A stretch of 64,000 bases of DNA from Aurelia coerulea (GCA_039566865.1 CM076949.1:21800501-21864500), one strand, 5' to 3'; numbered from the stretch's first letter, positions 24,529 through 39,500 are shown. A program made the numbers and translations. The notes: a model not told the origin generated them from the sequence alone.

Positions 24529-27500
24529 GTTATTATTATTATTATATATAACAGTTCCCTTGAAAATATTTACATCATTTCTTAGAAACAGAATCTACGA
24601 ATTCCTGAAGGATAACAATTATATAGAGTCAGAAATTCAGAAGGGTTTTGTCCCCAAAATGTCAGAGACCTTTGAACACACATATCACCTCGCGCACCTG
24701 ATCAACCACGCCCGTAAAAAGCAAAGATTTTTGACAGTTACATTGCTCGATTTAAGAAATGCATTCGGCGAAGTACATCACAGTTTGATAAAAACAGTAT
24801 TAGAGTATCACCATCTTCCTAATGAAACTAATAGTTTGATTCAGCAACTTTATACTAACTTCTTTACCTGTATTACAACTGATTCCTACAGAACAGATTA
24901 TATACATGTTGGTAAAGGGGTCCTACAAGGAGACTGTCTGAGTCCACTTTTATTCAACCTGATAATAAACACCTTCATCCAACATGTAAAAAGTGCAAGC
25001 TACCGACAACTGGGTTACCAGTTCAGCAAATATTTCCAGCCCCGTCACTGGTATCAGTTTGCAGACGATGCTGCAGTCATTTCCGGCCAGCAGAGTGAAA
25101 ATCAAGTGCTGCTAAATGCTTTCACGAGGTGGTGTTCCTGGGCAGATATGCTGATAAGAGTCGATAAATGCAAGGCCTTTGGAATGGAAAAGGTTGGTTC
25201 AAATGCAAAACAAGTCCCCACAAAGTTGTACGTCAACAATGACTTGATCCCAGCCGTTGGACAAGGCGAAGATTTTGTTTATTTGGGTCGCTCTTTCAAT
25301 TATGAAATGGACAATAAGAGCCACAAAGACAAGTGACTAACTCGGGATATCATGCAGCAAATCAACAGTCTCCCCCTGCATCCAAAAAATAAGATTGCTC
25401 TTTACTCCAGATACTTGCTGCCAAAACTGTCGTGGCACCTGACAGTTGCTGATCTGTCAAAAACGTGGGTTATACAATCACTAGATAGCTTGTGTAACCA
25501 ATATATCCGTGATTGGCTCGAAATTCCAATATTATTATTATTATTATTATTATATTATTATATGTCCAACGTGAAATAAAGTAATGAGAAACCCGTTCGC
25601 CTCTTCCAAATCTCTCACGTTATCGATTCAAAATTAATCTTAAACTTCGCACTTTGTGAGTCTGGTATGAATAAGCCAAGAAACATAGACGATTTAATTT
25701 TAAACACTGATTGATCTTCAGAGTACAGGGTTTGTCTTCAAAACATGGCAGTTTTTCTAAAGCTTAGTTATGCAACTTGGAAGCTTATGGAAGAAATTAC
25801 TTCCTAATTCTAAGTAGTATTTTTTCATTCGGAATTTGTTACAAAGATAGTTTTCCTCATCAGGGAAACATCTTAACCCGCAACTTACTTGTTTCTTAAA
25901 AGTGAATCAGTGAAATTCCCCAGGGACCATCCGGCCTTGATTCGAACATTGACCGAATTTGACTGAAGCTGTCTGAATATGATTTCACCAACATCAACCA
26001 TAAATAAATCGTCCTTTAAAAAAGAAGATAACAAAACAATAATCATAGGTTGATCAGGATTGCTGCCATTGATCATGCTTAAATAAGAAGTGACCATAGG
26101 AAGGCAAACTGTTAGGAAGACCAAATTTCTAAAATTCAAGTAACTGCGTGTCCCAAATTTTTAAAGCAAGTTTTTGAACCCTGGTAAACAGGTGTGCATA
26201 AACATGGGAACGTGGGAACAAAGTTCCCAGGCAGCTTTTTCCAGAGCAATATTTTGCAGGCAGTTTTTCTAAAATAGTTTTTGATGAAATGTAATTGCAG
26301 TAAGATGATGAATAATAGCAAACAAATGGTACAAATTGCTCATGTTCTACTGTTGAATATATGATTAATCGTTTCGTTGCTCCATGTGTAAAAACTGTTT
26401 GATGCATTATTACTGGTTCTGGTAATAGGCTTTTCTACCCTATCTGTACAAAATTGATATGCAGGCCGGTTTTCAGAGAACTTCTACCGCTCCCAGGCAG
26501 GTTTGAACATTATGCACGCCTGCCTGGTAAGAACAAGTTTGCTCAAACTGGTTCTTTTCCATCTGTAAAACATGAATATTTTTTATGCACTATATTACGA
26601 TGTAAGGGTTCTCTTTTCATGTACTATACGATACGATGTACCATGTACGTTTTGCTGTTTGGTTAAACCAAACGCCAATGGTGAATTTTTATACGCTCAC
26701 CTCCTTTACAAATGGATAGGTCACAAGAATACCAAGGGCTCTCACTGCAGCTGACTGTGAATAAGGAAAAGAAATCTCTTAAAGACGGAACCCAAGACTG
26801 ACAACTGAAACTTAAGACTGAAAGTACAACAGGGCACGCAGAAATAGGCACACAGAACAACAGGGCACACAGATACGGGGCACCATACCGGGCGAGACAG
26901 AAAAAAGTTACCACGTTTGGTGGGCTGTGTAATAAAGAATATGCGGCCGATATTCAAAACTAAGGCCCCGTTCACATATTTTCATTTCATTTCATTTCAA
27001 CTTTTTTATCCATGGTAATCCACTCAATATTTACATTCTGTTTTGCAGGGAGCCATCCTGAAATAAAATTTGATAATGACTAGACACATGATATAATCCT
27101 ATTTACAATAATCTTTGTCAAAAGTGTAAGTAAATCATGGACCAGAATCGAACATGGAAGCCTCATTCCCATACAAACCCTTTATCAGCATTTTCCTAAT
27201 TTCTGGGTCCAAAAGATGAGTGATTTTACCAAACAAAATGTCCGCATCGAAGCTAGCCTTTGATTGATAGATTAAAATTTCAGGTTTGAATATCGACCAC
27301 GTACCGGGTGTCCCAAAAAAAGTACTCCCGTTTGAAAAATCACCAAAATGCGATTACACTGCCGATCTTCAATTTCCTTTTTTTGTTAAGTAGATCAAAG
27401 ACCAAATTATTTTCCAAGACATAGCTGATGTTGTAAGTTGTTTAAAAATGAGCAAATTTAGCTCTTTTTAGGGCTACCGGGTTTTGAATCATACTGCAAA

Positions 27501-30500
27501 AAAGCACTGATGATTGCCAACTCAATTTCTTTGTGCGTGTAAAACTTCTAGTATGGTCATAAATGACAGAAATAAATGTGCACACTATCATTGGAGACTT
27601 AAATGATGATAAAAAATCTGAAAATGTTGAATCTTAGGCAAGATTGAGTATTTTGCTTAAAGACTATAGCTCAAAATAAGGTTTTTCAATGTGTAAATTT
27701 CCTACCTTGCTGTATCAAAAGGAAATATTTTGTCATCTGTGAAAATTTTTAGGTCTTTGACAAAGCAATTGAAAAAGAAAATTTCATCTAAGGTTTGATA
27801 ATCAGTTTTTGGTGATTTTCTAAACAGGAGTACTTTTTTGGGACACCCGGTACTTTTGATTCCACAGCCCGTCAAAAGTGTTAACTTTTTTTTACTAAGG
27901 GTATGCTATGCGTGTCATAACAAATAGCATAGCGCAAAGATTCCTTAAAGAATGGCGATTAAGTGCGAGCCTGATTGATATTGTAAACATATTACCCATA
28001 TTCCCTGAAAGTTCCAAACAGAGTTAAACTTGCCTTGATAGAATTTTCTTCATCATTCGCAGCACCAAGCAGAAGAGTTTTGTACATGATTTGATATCGT
28101 ATCTGTAAAAGATTAAAATGAAATCTTTAGATTCTATAATCAGGCTAATGGTGTAGCAATCTCATACGGGCCATGGCATCAGTCTTTATTTAGAAAGCAG
28201 CAATGTAATTGTAAGCTGAAGGTTGGTGGCTCGAGTTCCTGCCCTGCCGTACCTGCTACATAGAATGAGGGGATTTACCAACTCTCTGTAATTCCATAAT
28301 TCCAGGCTAAAGGAATCACGAGGTCACATCGAGATGAAGGACCAGGATGCTGCTTTGACAAGCTTAGATTCTCAGCGTCCAAAAATGTACGAGGCAACCT
28401 TTAGATGTTAGGAGCATAGGTTCAAAATCTTTAAAAAGGTTGGTGTAAAAGTGAATGACCTATTTCTTTTAACTGAATGACTTCAAAGAAACTTTAGCTA
28501 TTTCGCTACAATTCTACCGTTGGACTTTTGTGACATCTTTCACATTTTCAGATGTACAGTGTTTTTCTTCTTTTTCAAGAATTCAAGATTTTTTTTCGAA
28601 AAAACTGAAAACCATTGTAATTTCTGAAAAAAATTTACAAAAAACCCATAGTTAAAGAATGCCTACCATATGGTACCAAGCAAAATTTTATCGCTCTTCT
28701 GGTTTATGTTTTAGAAATTTGATGACGTCACATCCTCAAATGAGTTCGAATATGAACTATGTTGTAATTTCGAAAATGTTCAAAATTTCTGAAAAGTCCA
28801 ACGGTAGAATTATGGGTAAGTAGCTAAAGTTTCTTTCAATGCATTCAACTAGAAGAAATAGGTCATAGAATTTTACACCCACCTTTGTATGCCGATTTAA
28901 AGATTTGGAACCTATGCTGATGTTAGGTAGAAATATAGAAAAAAGGAAAGCTGCTTATTAAACTGCCAAAAATCTTACATGCATTTCCTCGAACGCCTCT
29001 GCACTGATCGTTGACAATACATCACAAGCTGCAGACAAGATTTTAGCAACTGTTTTCGGTGACTGGAATAACTGTATGAGCGCTCCATCTAGTATGTCTT
29101 TCCAATGAGACAGCTCCTAAAATGTACGAAGCCATTGGTCTTATAATTAAACTGTTCACTGAGGCAGCCGGCCGAGGCAATTATTTTAAACCAATCAGAG
29201 AGCAGCATTTTCAGTCGAGAGAAAGTCAACAGCCAAATATGGGAGAATACCACTCGAATAAGACACTTTGATTGGTTGATCAAGTTGTCATGACAATGCC
29301 GACGGACGTTGAGTCTCGCAGCTTCGAACAGATTTACCGGATCTCCTTTGCCTTTAAACAGGCATTTAAACTTCTTGCATGAAGGAAACATTCTTGTAAG
29401 TACTACAAACTAGTTTTTCCATGTCCAAGTCCCGGAACCTTGAATTTTAAATCGTTTTAGCATCAGTGTTTTCCCTTAAAGTTTGTGAATAAAACTGCAA
29501 GAACAGCGTTACCTCCCGGGGGGGGGGGGGTACTCCTATTGTGGCCTGACAGGGGGGTCTAGTCAGGGTTAAAGAGGGCCAAAGCAAAAATTTTGAAAAA
29601 TACCCTCAAATGGTAGTATCTTTTTATAGAAACCCCCAAATGGTAGTTCGTGGACCAAAAATTCTGGTAGCAAAAATTTTCTGCAGTTTTTCAAATTTTC
29701 TATTGTAAAAACTGATTGAACAAAGCAAAAAAACTTCAAAATTCAATGATAATTACTGCTACAACGACCATATTGCCGTGCGGAGGAGCCTACTGAGTTG
29801 AAATCTTATAACTGACCAGGAATCTTGAAATACCCCCAATTGGTAGTATATGTTTGACAGATTGGGCCATTTGGTAGCCATTTCGTAAGACCCTCAAACC
29901 GACTGGACCCCCTTGTTAGGCCATAATGGAAGTACACCCCCCCCCCGGGCGTTACCTCTTGAAGAGTCCAATGAGTCGCAGCTAATTTCTTCGAGAAACA
30001 TTTTCCAAATTCTTCTAAAAGCTAGAATAAAGAAAGAGGGATTATTGGTCTTGAAGGGTCTGTTTCATCCAGCATACCTTGCATGTGCCGTTTCTTGCTT
30101 GGCCGTTGTTGTCGCCATTTCCATGGCCCATGAACATGGCGACAACAAAGGACAACCAAGACAAGGCATGCTGGATGAAACAGACCCTTTAAGTGCAAGG
30201 AGTGCGAGACTGTCGAGAAACACTGGCTACTGGCTACCGCGTGACAGAAATTTGAACTTGCAACATTAATATTTCCACACTCAAAGCACCACTAACAGTC
30301 AAAATTAAAACTTACCGCCGCCAGGATTCGCGCTGCGGGTCTCCTGCGGTTTCCTGCGGTCTCCTGCTTTTCTTGATTTATCTGATAATTTCAATGTTAC
30401 TGTTTGCACCGAAAAGGGAAAAATCTTGGTTGCTCACTAGCTGTTGAAAATTTATGTTCAATTTGAATATCGAGGAACATTTTAAAGATGATTAGCGATT

Positions 30501-33500
30501 GATTAAAGATGCGCAGTATTTGAAACAGAAACGAACCTTTATTGAATGGAATGATAGCATACATTCAGCCATCTTGATATATCTTTCACAAATCAGGCTT
30601 AGTAATCTTTTACGCTCCGAGCTGAAATAAAATGTGTAAGGTTAACCTTGAGCACCAGAAGAAAGAATGAGTGATTTGAATGGCCTAAGTTATTCTCATC
30701 GTGATTTGACTACGCAGTTAACTCATTCCGCTGTTAAGATATAATGACAACTTTACTCCAGTTCTTCTTTGTCGTTTCCTAATCTCGCAATTATTATCTG
30801 AATCGCATTTTCCAAGCCAACACAATCAGCACCACAGCTCGAGCGTTCTTTCTAACCGCCATTCTGTATCAACGGTTTCTGAATGAAGCTTCGCTCTTCC
30901 ACAAGCAATCTTTCAAAAACATTCGCCAGATTGCTTGCAGAGGAGCGAAAATTCATTCCAGATGACGGTCGGTTGTATAGGCTTGAAAAAGAAAATTCAA
31001 ACAGCAATTGCAAGATTAGAAAATGACAAAAAGAACTCTAGTAAGTTCACATTATATACTAATTGCAAATTCAAATCATTATGTCTCCCGTTGCTCATGG
31101 GTTGACAGACTTTAAAAAGGGTCAACAGAACAGAAAAAAGCTGAGTAATAAAGCATTTCAAAAAGATAATCGGAAAAGATTAAATTTCAGTACAAAATCT
31201 AGCAGGGAGACTGTGAATTTGCTCATGTGACTGTCGTTTGACTATGGCATGGCGTTGGTAACAAGGGGAAAATGAAGGAAAAACCGCTAACCTTGAAATC
31301 AAATCTGGATAGAATTGAACAACTATTTTCAAAACTTGTAGGCATTGATTCCGGATTCTTTCATGACCAGCAGAATCTAGAACGAGAAACAAACTCACAT
31401 TCAGTTTTATTTCATCATATAATATTTGCTTCAAGACTCAGCAACACTCATGCAAGAAAGATTAAAGAGTAGTCAGCTTGAAGGGAAGATAAAAGAGGTT
31501 AGTTGGCCTTACTTAGCTTTTAGCTATTCAGTTAGGCAAGCCAACTTTAACTAAATAAATAACAATAATATGATATTTGAATAGGATGACAGTTTGACTC
31601 CTCTGAAAAAAATATAAGTGACTAGGAGACAGATGGCAACCTACTCAATTGTTGCCCACATGTTTTCCACAACAGTTGTTGTTGTTAATCTTATCTTAAA
31701 TCGATAAACATTGATAGTCTAGCTATCTATTTCCAAGAAAACTAATCTACATCCATTAGAACAGTTACAACAACAACGTAGATCAAAGACTTTTGTAATT
31801 GTTTCTTTCAAGAAAAACGATATTTGCACTATTAAGGCTGAGGTTATTCTTACTTTGGTAATTGGTAGCTTTGCTAATAACGCTACAACTGACAAAAAAT
31901 GACTGTAACTTGGTGTGAATACGCGTAAAAGTGCGCAACGTTTACGAAGAGCTAGGAGCACCAAAACTTTGCAACGAGAAATTGCAAAGTTCCTTGGAAG
32001 TAGTTATATAAACTGTTTAGAGCAGGAACATCACAAGTCTAAGGAAAACTACGAGTATAGACCCTACTCACAATGACGTCAGTGTTTTTAATGCATCCTT
32101 CACCTCGATAAGATGTGGAGCTAAAGCCTAACAGTGTCCATAGCTCTCAACAACGCATGAAATAGCTTCGTACGTGTATTGATATCCAAATAGGCATGGT
32201 GTAGATTTCTTGGTGTGCTGGGATTTGCCTCATTCTCCTCGAATAGATATTAATTGTGAATAAGGTCTATGGTAAAATCTATTTTGTATTCCATTGAAAT
32301 AATGGACTTATGGTAGTAATGGTAATTATGGAATTATGATAAAATTAATGATTGTGACATGATACTTTATCAATAAGATTAATATGAATAGGTTCATACC
32401 TGATTCATCTCGCTCTAATTCAATGAAACAGTATTGAACAAGCCATGATCCAAATCTAACGTTTGAAGACGATACCAACTCTGCTTCTAGTGATGCTGGT
32501 GTTGAGGTTATGATGCCTTTAATCTCTGCATTGTCCGGCATTACAGATAGCACGGCAGCAAGGCATGTTAAGGAGGATATCGTTATGTTGAGATCTGCAA
32601 AGACAAAGATAAAAGAGACTTTTGATGGATTACGGGGCTTTAAATTCTACTCTACTGAAAACGATCAAAAAACATCGATCAAGTTTTCTAAAGAATCCAC
32701 ATTAATGGACAAAGAGAGAACTTGTTCGGGGTGATTTGCGATTTATGAATCGACCAATTGTAATCTGCTATACGAGAGTTCGTATTAAACCCCCAAATCC
32801 CCCTGAAAACGTTTTCTCTTTGTTCATTCATGTTGAATCTTTTAAAATTTGATCGACGTCCTTTAATCGTTTTCAATGTTTTCGAAAACGAACATTTTAA
32901 GAAACTCGCTTCTAGCTCTAAAAATTGAAAGCGGAAAAATTTGCAAAAAGTCCTAGAATCTAATTCAGGCTTTTTGCTAAAGATTAAGTCATGGATCTTT
33001 AAGATCGGTCCAGTTTACGATTTATCGTGGCCTGCCAAACGTGCATAGTTTATTTTGGCGCACCCTGTATACGCTGTTTGATGCTGTGGTTGACCAAAGA
33101 ACCCCTAAACAATTCTAAGGAGGAGGCTATCGCTCTATGTAATAAATAACGGTAGGGACCTTCCAGCATAAGTTCCAAATCTTTGAATCGGTGTAATAAA
33201 AAGGTGGGTGTAAAATTCGACGACCTATTTCTTCTGACTGAATGGCTTGAAGGAAACTTTAGCTACTTCTCTATGATACTACCATTGGACTTTTCAAAAA
33301 TTTTGACTATTTTTTAAGAAGCCCCGAAAGTTTAATCAAACATCACTCAAACATAAAACTGTACATCAATCAACGGCCAGATCAAAATTGCTCCTATTTA
33401 CAGCAAAATTAGCTAATTATCAAGAGTAACCATGGGCAATAATGCACCGTTGATGTGGCCTATATTATGATCAAAATTGTATTTTTACTCACTGTGTTTC

Positions 33501-36500
33501 TCTTCCACAAGATTGCAGGTAAAGCGCTGGATAATGTTGCTACTCCTTCGTTCTTCTCTCGTCACAACAAGGAATCAAACGCCGCCAATATTCAAATTTC
33601 AAATACAGTTGAAACGGTGGGAGCTCCTACGCAGCGATAATTCTCATTTCAAAGCTGATCTACGTTAACAGGAAATAGTGATATCTGATAGGCTAGAATT
33701 TGACCGCAAGTGGCTTGAGCCACTTTCATATGCTTACATTCCCTTTACGAAATTGTGGCCAGTAGACGCATAATTATAAGTATTTCTAATGACTTTGCAG
33801 CAAAAATGGAATTCAAGCATGGTATTTTCACAAAGGCTTACCTGCTGCGTAAAGGTATTTCGGAAGCAGCATCACTAGTTTGTGTAAGAATTCCGATCCA
33901 ATTTTTTCATATGGTGTATTGAGGACCAAAATAGACATACACTGTAAAGAAATTACTCAAATTAGAAAAACAGAATTCCGTAAACCATACCAATCTTGAG
34001 TTTGTATGAAGAAGAAGGGTTGCAGCGCCCAAGCCAAAAACTTGCGCTGCATATATCTACAATGCCTGCCAAAAGTCCTTGGAACACTTAGGCCTTTTCT
34101 TGACAATCCGCAGTTCTAACCATAGCGATTAGGCTTAAACACCCATTCACCCCCAAAACAATGTTGATGTGCAATGTTATTGTCCTAGCGTTCCATCAGA
34201 GTCGCGAGTCATCCTGCCATCCCCATTTTATCATCACAGAACAACATTGTTCTGAGGGGGAGAGGGAAAAATCGCAAAAAATGCAAAAATCGCAAAGGTG
34301 TTCCAAGACTTTTGGCAGGCATTGTAGGGTATATTTGGTAGAATTGATAACATTTATTTTTGTAAATTTTCGACAAATGGAGAATGGAAAAGTTTGAGGA
34401 GAGCGAGTTTAGAACTTGCAACCTCATGCTACCTCCTTTTCCATTTTTCCATTTGTCGAAACTGAAATTGTAATTTAGCTTGCTGCGGCAACAGCCAAAA
34501 TTCTTACGAATTGATTAATGCTATTGTCACTACGAATTGCTGGGGAGGAAAATTGTTTGACACAAAAAATTCAGCGGACACTTTCAGGATTTATAGTCTA
34601 CATACATATATACATACATGCATGCATGCATACAAACATACATATTTTATTTGTTTTAGCAGGTTAAAGAGATTAGCAGCAAGGAGGCTGATATGGACCT
34701 GCTACTTAAAATACTGATTATAGCTTTGAAATGAGTAACCGTGATAAATGAATAAATGTCTTTGAAATGTCCAAACCAGGGAGCGCCCAAACCCTATGAT
34801 TAACTTAGTTGCTTCTCAAAAGTATACAAGATCTTTTTCTTTGTTAAAAACTAAAGAACTCTCTTTTCTAAATGAAAGGTTGGAAAGTGTTTGTTGAATA
34901 GACTTTAATTATTGTTTAAATAGACTTCAATTTTTGTTTAAATGCTAATAATTGCTGACATTCTTTGATTGTGTCAGGCAAATAGTTCCATGCTATTGCC
35001 ACACGATGCTGGAAACTATTTCTCCCTACTTCTAACCTTGGACGAGTGACTTTCACTTTCAATTTCTTGCTGAATGAATATGAAGCATCCACCCTTTCAA
35101 CAAGATTGTTGATATCTGTGTTACTGAGTTCATAGTATGCACTGCTGGCTAGCTTGAGAACTCTCTTGGTGCATGACAATGATAATGGCTGCCACCCTAC
35201 TTGACCGAGAATCATCATTCCCTGTCTGCCTGCTAAATTCTGCACTTTTCCGATGGTAGCTGGTAACTTGTTGGCTACAGTTCTACCTTTCTTGAAGGAA
35301 AATGGATGGCTGGCTGCGACATCCCTCTGGGTAGGCACATAGAAAGAGGCAATGTACGTGGTCAAAGAGATTTGACAGTTCTGCCATATTCCTTACAAGC
35401 CACCAAAAATTAATCCTCATAGAAGCAACTATTTCTTTCATCAAAACTTCTGGACGGTTTAATTAAACTTTCTGGAAAAAACAGCAGCCTAACCCTTTTT
35501 TTTTCTTTTTGACTGAAGTGCTCCCGGAATTTGCGTGGGCTGTCTCTGCTCATCGCACTGCTGCCGCGGGTGCATCGGTTGGGGGGAGTCTATGATAAAT
35601 TGGAAAGTCTTTTTCCCCTCGGGGTTGGATCCCTGCACCATTGTTTCATTCTCCCTGCCGGTGCGCTCGTGGTTGTAGTTTGGTGGGTGGTGGGCTGTTT
35701 GTGCGGGTTTTGGGGGTACTTCAGTTTTGCCTTGGCCTTTACTTTGTCCCGATTTAGTGTGCATATGTATCTTATTTTTTTGTTTTTGTTTTTTGTGTTC
35801 TATTATTAATTTATTGTTGATATTACTTAGAAAATTGTAAGTGGCATTTGTAGTGAGGACCCGGTGACCATGCGTCTTTCCTCGCTGCAAATGCCACAGT
35901 AACTTGCATTAACTTGTTGTTTTTAAGTTTTAGATTGATAAAAAAAAAAAAAAAAAATTAATAAATCTTTTGAGGGCCTGAAGAGAAGTACTCGGTCGTA
36001 AATTAGTTAGATTCGGGAAATATTTCCCTGTACCTACCTGCAAAGCTTTCTCTGTTGCATAATTAGGTCTCCGTTCTCTGAAATATTCCAGAAATACTTC
36101 ATGTAAAAGAACAAGTGATTGATTTAACTTTACTGAGAATGGAATGAAAGGTCGAGCAACTGCTTGCTGACTTTGCAATCTGTGAAAGAGAAGCAGTTTG
36201 TATCAAAAATATTTAGTTGCGAATGTTACTATCAACGTCAATGGACAATCCTGTCAAGAAAATTCATCATCAAGATTTTTCAAATTCATTGAGAAAAGTC
36301 TCCAACGATGTCTAATTTCATTGCATCTCAAAGCAAGTTAACTTCAGTTAACTAATAAATGCATTTTTAAGTTATTGTATTAGACCAAATGCTTACCTGT
36401 CGACTGCAGCATCTAAATACTGTTTCGAATTATTGACAAGTTCAATTAACGTTGCGATTGCAGAAAGCCTCACCTGACGAAAAAAAATTAAGAACTGAAG

Positions 36501-39500
36501 GAGATTAAACGAAAACTTTCCATGTTCTAATATTTCTTAGAGCAGATGAGTTATCTCAAAACATCTCAATATTAATAAATGTGTGCCAATTACGTAGACT
36601 GGTTTTTTTTCAGCAATTTATTTTGAGTGGGAAGGAAGCATTTCTAGCTATTTAAAGCTAATTTAAGCCCAATTATGCATGCCGCATCCAGGCATAGGAC
36701 CCCTAGTTTAACGTCCCTTCCGAATGACGGCGAGGTGAGTTGCGAGGTCAAGCCTCCGAGGTCACCCATATCCGGAGTTTGACCTCACTCGACCGAGCTT
36801 AACTTCAGCCACCTGACGGAAACTGTATAAGCCGCTCGGCCACTCACCCCACAACTGTATAAGCCGCTCGGCCACTCACCCGTTTCTTGCATGTGCCATT
36901 TTAATACCACATAAATTCAAAGCATAGTTTAGAATGAAAAGCTTGGAATACGCAAAAACTTGTTACGGCAACACACACAAAATACCATTGGAAACTATGT
37001 GGCAAAGAAGAAAAAGTTATAGTACCTTAGCAGATGGATCACCCATGGCACATGTGACCAAAGAAGGCTCAAGATCTGACATGGTCTCAGGAATTAGAAG
37101 CAACCAGGACGATAACTTGGAACGTCTGTCTGATGTCTGTAATGGAGAATAGAATATTTTAGCACACAGAAGAAGACCCATGAACATGCAGTTTTAGATC
37201 TGGACCTCCAAAAAAGGAAGCAAGATTTAAGGGAACCGATGAAGGGTGAATCATTAAAGGTTAGAGCAGGAAATTTTCGAAGAAAAAGAAAAGCCTTACA
37301 ATCTTTGGTGTTCTGATAAACTGCAACTACCAATGGTGAAAACAACTTGCCTTGGAATCGATACTGTCAGATTTATTGGGAAAAGTATCGGAGTCAATAC
37401 CAATAGAACTGAAAAATTCAGACTCCCTTCAGATAACAAGGACAGATTTGGAAAGACAATAGCACGAGTTGCCTTTGTTGACACCTCAATTCAAAGCGAT
37501 GAGCGATTTCAGACAAAGGAAATTCTCTCAACCAGCAATTCAAAACAGACAAAGCTGCAAAAGTTTCTCTGAAACCCAGGTAGCTAGTGCGCTCGTTGAG
37601 CATTCCAGAAATTGTTTTTAGGAGCAAACATGAGCGTAGATCGAAAGAAGAAGGATGCATCTACGCATCTGCCGCGGGCATTTCATTTCTTTGGTTCAGA
37701 AGCTGAGCAGTAAGTGTTTCAATTACACCCAAAACAATAAGAGAATTGAATCGCCTCCCACTCGGCATTTGAATAAAATAAATCAAATGCCCGTGGCAGA
37801 TGTGTAGATATATCCTTCTTCTCTCGACCTATGCTCATGTTTGCTCTTAAAAACAGTTTCTAGAATGCACAACGAGCGCACTAGTTACTTGGGTTTCAGA
37901 GAAACCTGTGCGGCTTTGTTTGTTTTGAATTTCTGGTTGAAAGAACTTCCTTTGTCTGCGATCGCTAATCGCTTTGAATTGCGGTGTCTATAAAAACCAA
38001 CTCGTGCTATTGTCTTACCAAATCTGTTCTTGTTCCTTCGGATATTTAAGATTGATTAAAGGGGCTGTACAAGATCTTTGTAAACAATCGGAAAGTACGG
38101 GACAATCCAGGCACGTAACTAAAGCCTAGGGTGTTTAATGGCGGCCAGTTTTATCGCAGCTTCTATGTAAGTTTCATTGCAGTGTTTTATTGTCTATGTG
38201 TATGAAATGTGATGGAACTTTTGATATCTATTAAAACGTTCAAATATTCGGCGTTAAAAAAATAGAACAAATCCTCCACCAAAGCTTCGATCACCAAGAT
38301 TGTCGCAGATACTTTGGATTACTATTCTCTGTGCAAAATCGCCATTAGCTATGTTGTGTTTAGCCTAAACACATTCGATGATTTGACACGCAGATCCACG
38401 CAAAGAGGACGGGTTGTAAAGCCCCTTTAAAGCCCATGAATGACAAGCCTGTAACCGCAGGTTTTGTAAAATATTTTATGCTAGTATAGGTTTTTTGTTT
38501 TAATTTTCGAAAAGTTGAGCCTACTGTTTCTTATAAGCTGTTTCTTATAAAAAAATACGTGTAAGCTATTTAAAACCTCTGAGATCTCATTTTTTAACTC
38601 ACAGGTTATTCACCTTAACTAGTTGTACGTTGCACTTCTTAACTTAAAATTTGTAAGAGCATTTGCAAGAATATCTACCTTGATAACATCCTGAATACAT
38701 TTCAAAGCGTTTTGTCTAATTCTGCAACATGTCGTCCTATCAATGCAATGAAACGTTTGTCAATGATCTAAATATATTTAAATATGATAAAACGTTAGCT
38801 TTCGTTGCTTAAAGGGTACGAACTAACGCAATGAAAAGACATATTTTTAGCTATATTCTTTAAGAAACATTATGAGTCTTGCCTAAGAGCCATTACATTG
38901 AGATCTTACATTATCCTCCAATTTTACACAATTGAAGGAACTGTGTTTATTCCCAGTACTGTTTTCGTGACATAGTACACAGAGTACTTGCTGTTCTGTC
39001 AAGATGAAATTCCGGTGTTGATGTAATACGAGAACAATTGTTATAGATGACCACAGGGAACCAGACAGCGTGATTTTGATTGGTCAACACTAACAGACGT
39101 CAGTATTTTTAAAATCAATTACTCTGTGTACTATGTCACGAAAACAGTACTGGGAATAAACATAGTTCCTACAAGGTAGGCGCCCTTGGTCTACAATGAT
39201 ACTTTGCGTTTCTTTCTGACATTTATGACCAAACTAGAAACTTAATATGCAAAAATAATTAATCTGGTAATGATGAATGCTCTTTCCAGTATGCTTCAAA
39301 ACCAGGCATCCCTAAACAGAGCTAAAGTTACTCACTTTAAACCAATCATAAGATCAGCTATGCTTGGAAAAATAATTTGATCCTTGATCTACTTGCCACA
39401 ACAAGAAATTTGAAGATCGGTCATGTAATCAAATTTTGGTGATTTTTCAACCAGGAGTCCTTTTTTGGGACACCTAGTACTAACCTTAATCTGCTTCGAA

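Noticed and set aside
28150..28370. Another SINE
   Set aside because: A B-box-like GGCTCGAGTTCC is present, but no A box at the right spacing and no second copy in the window.
33455..33640. Small secreted-peptide gene (hydrophobic N-terminus)
   Set aside because: The 61-codon frame has a signal-like start and a possible donor at GCAG|gtaaag, but no downstream exon or homology. Chance is likely in AT-rich DNA.
33842..33874. 33-bp HEATR6 exon candidate
   Set aside because: It has ag and gt borders, but its length keeps phase 0 whereas the next exon needs phase 1, and there is no sequence similarity.
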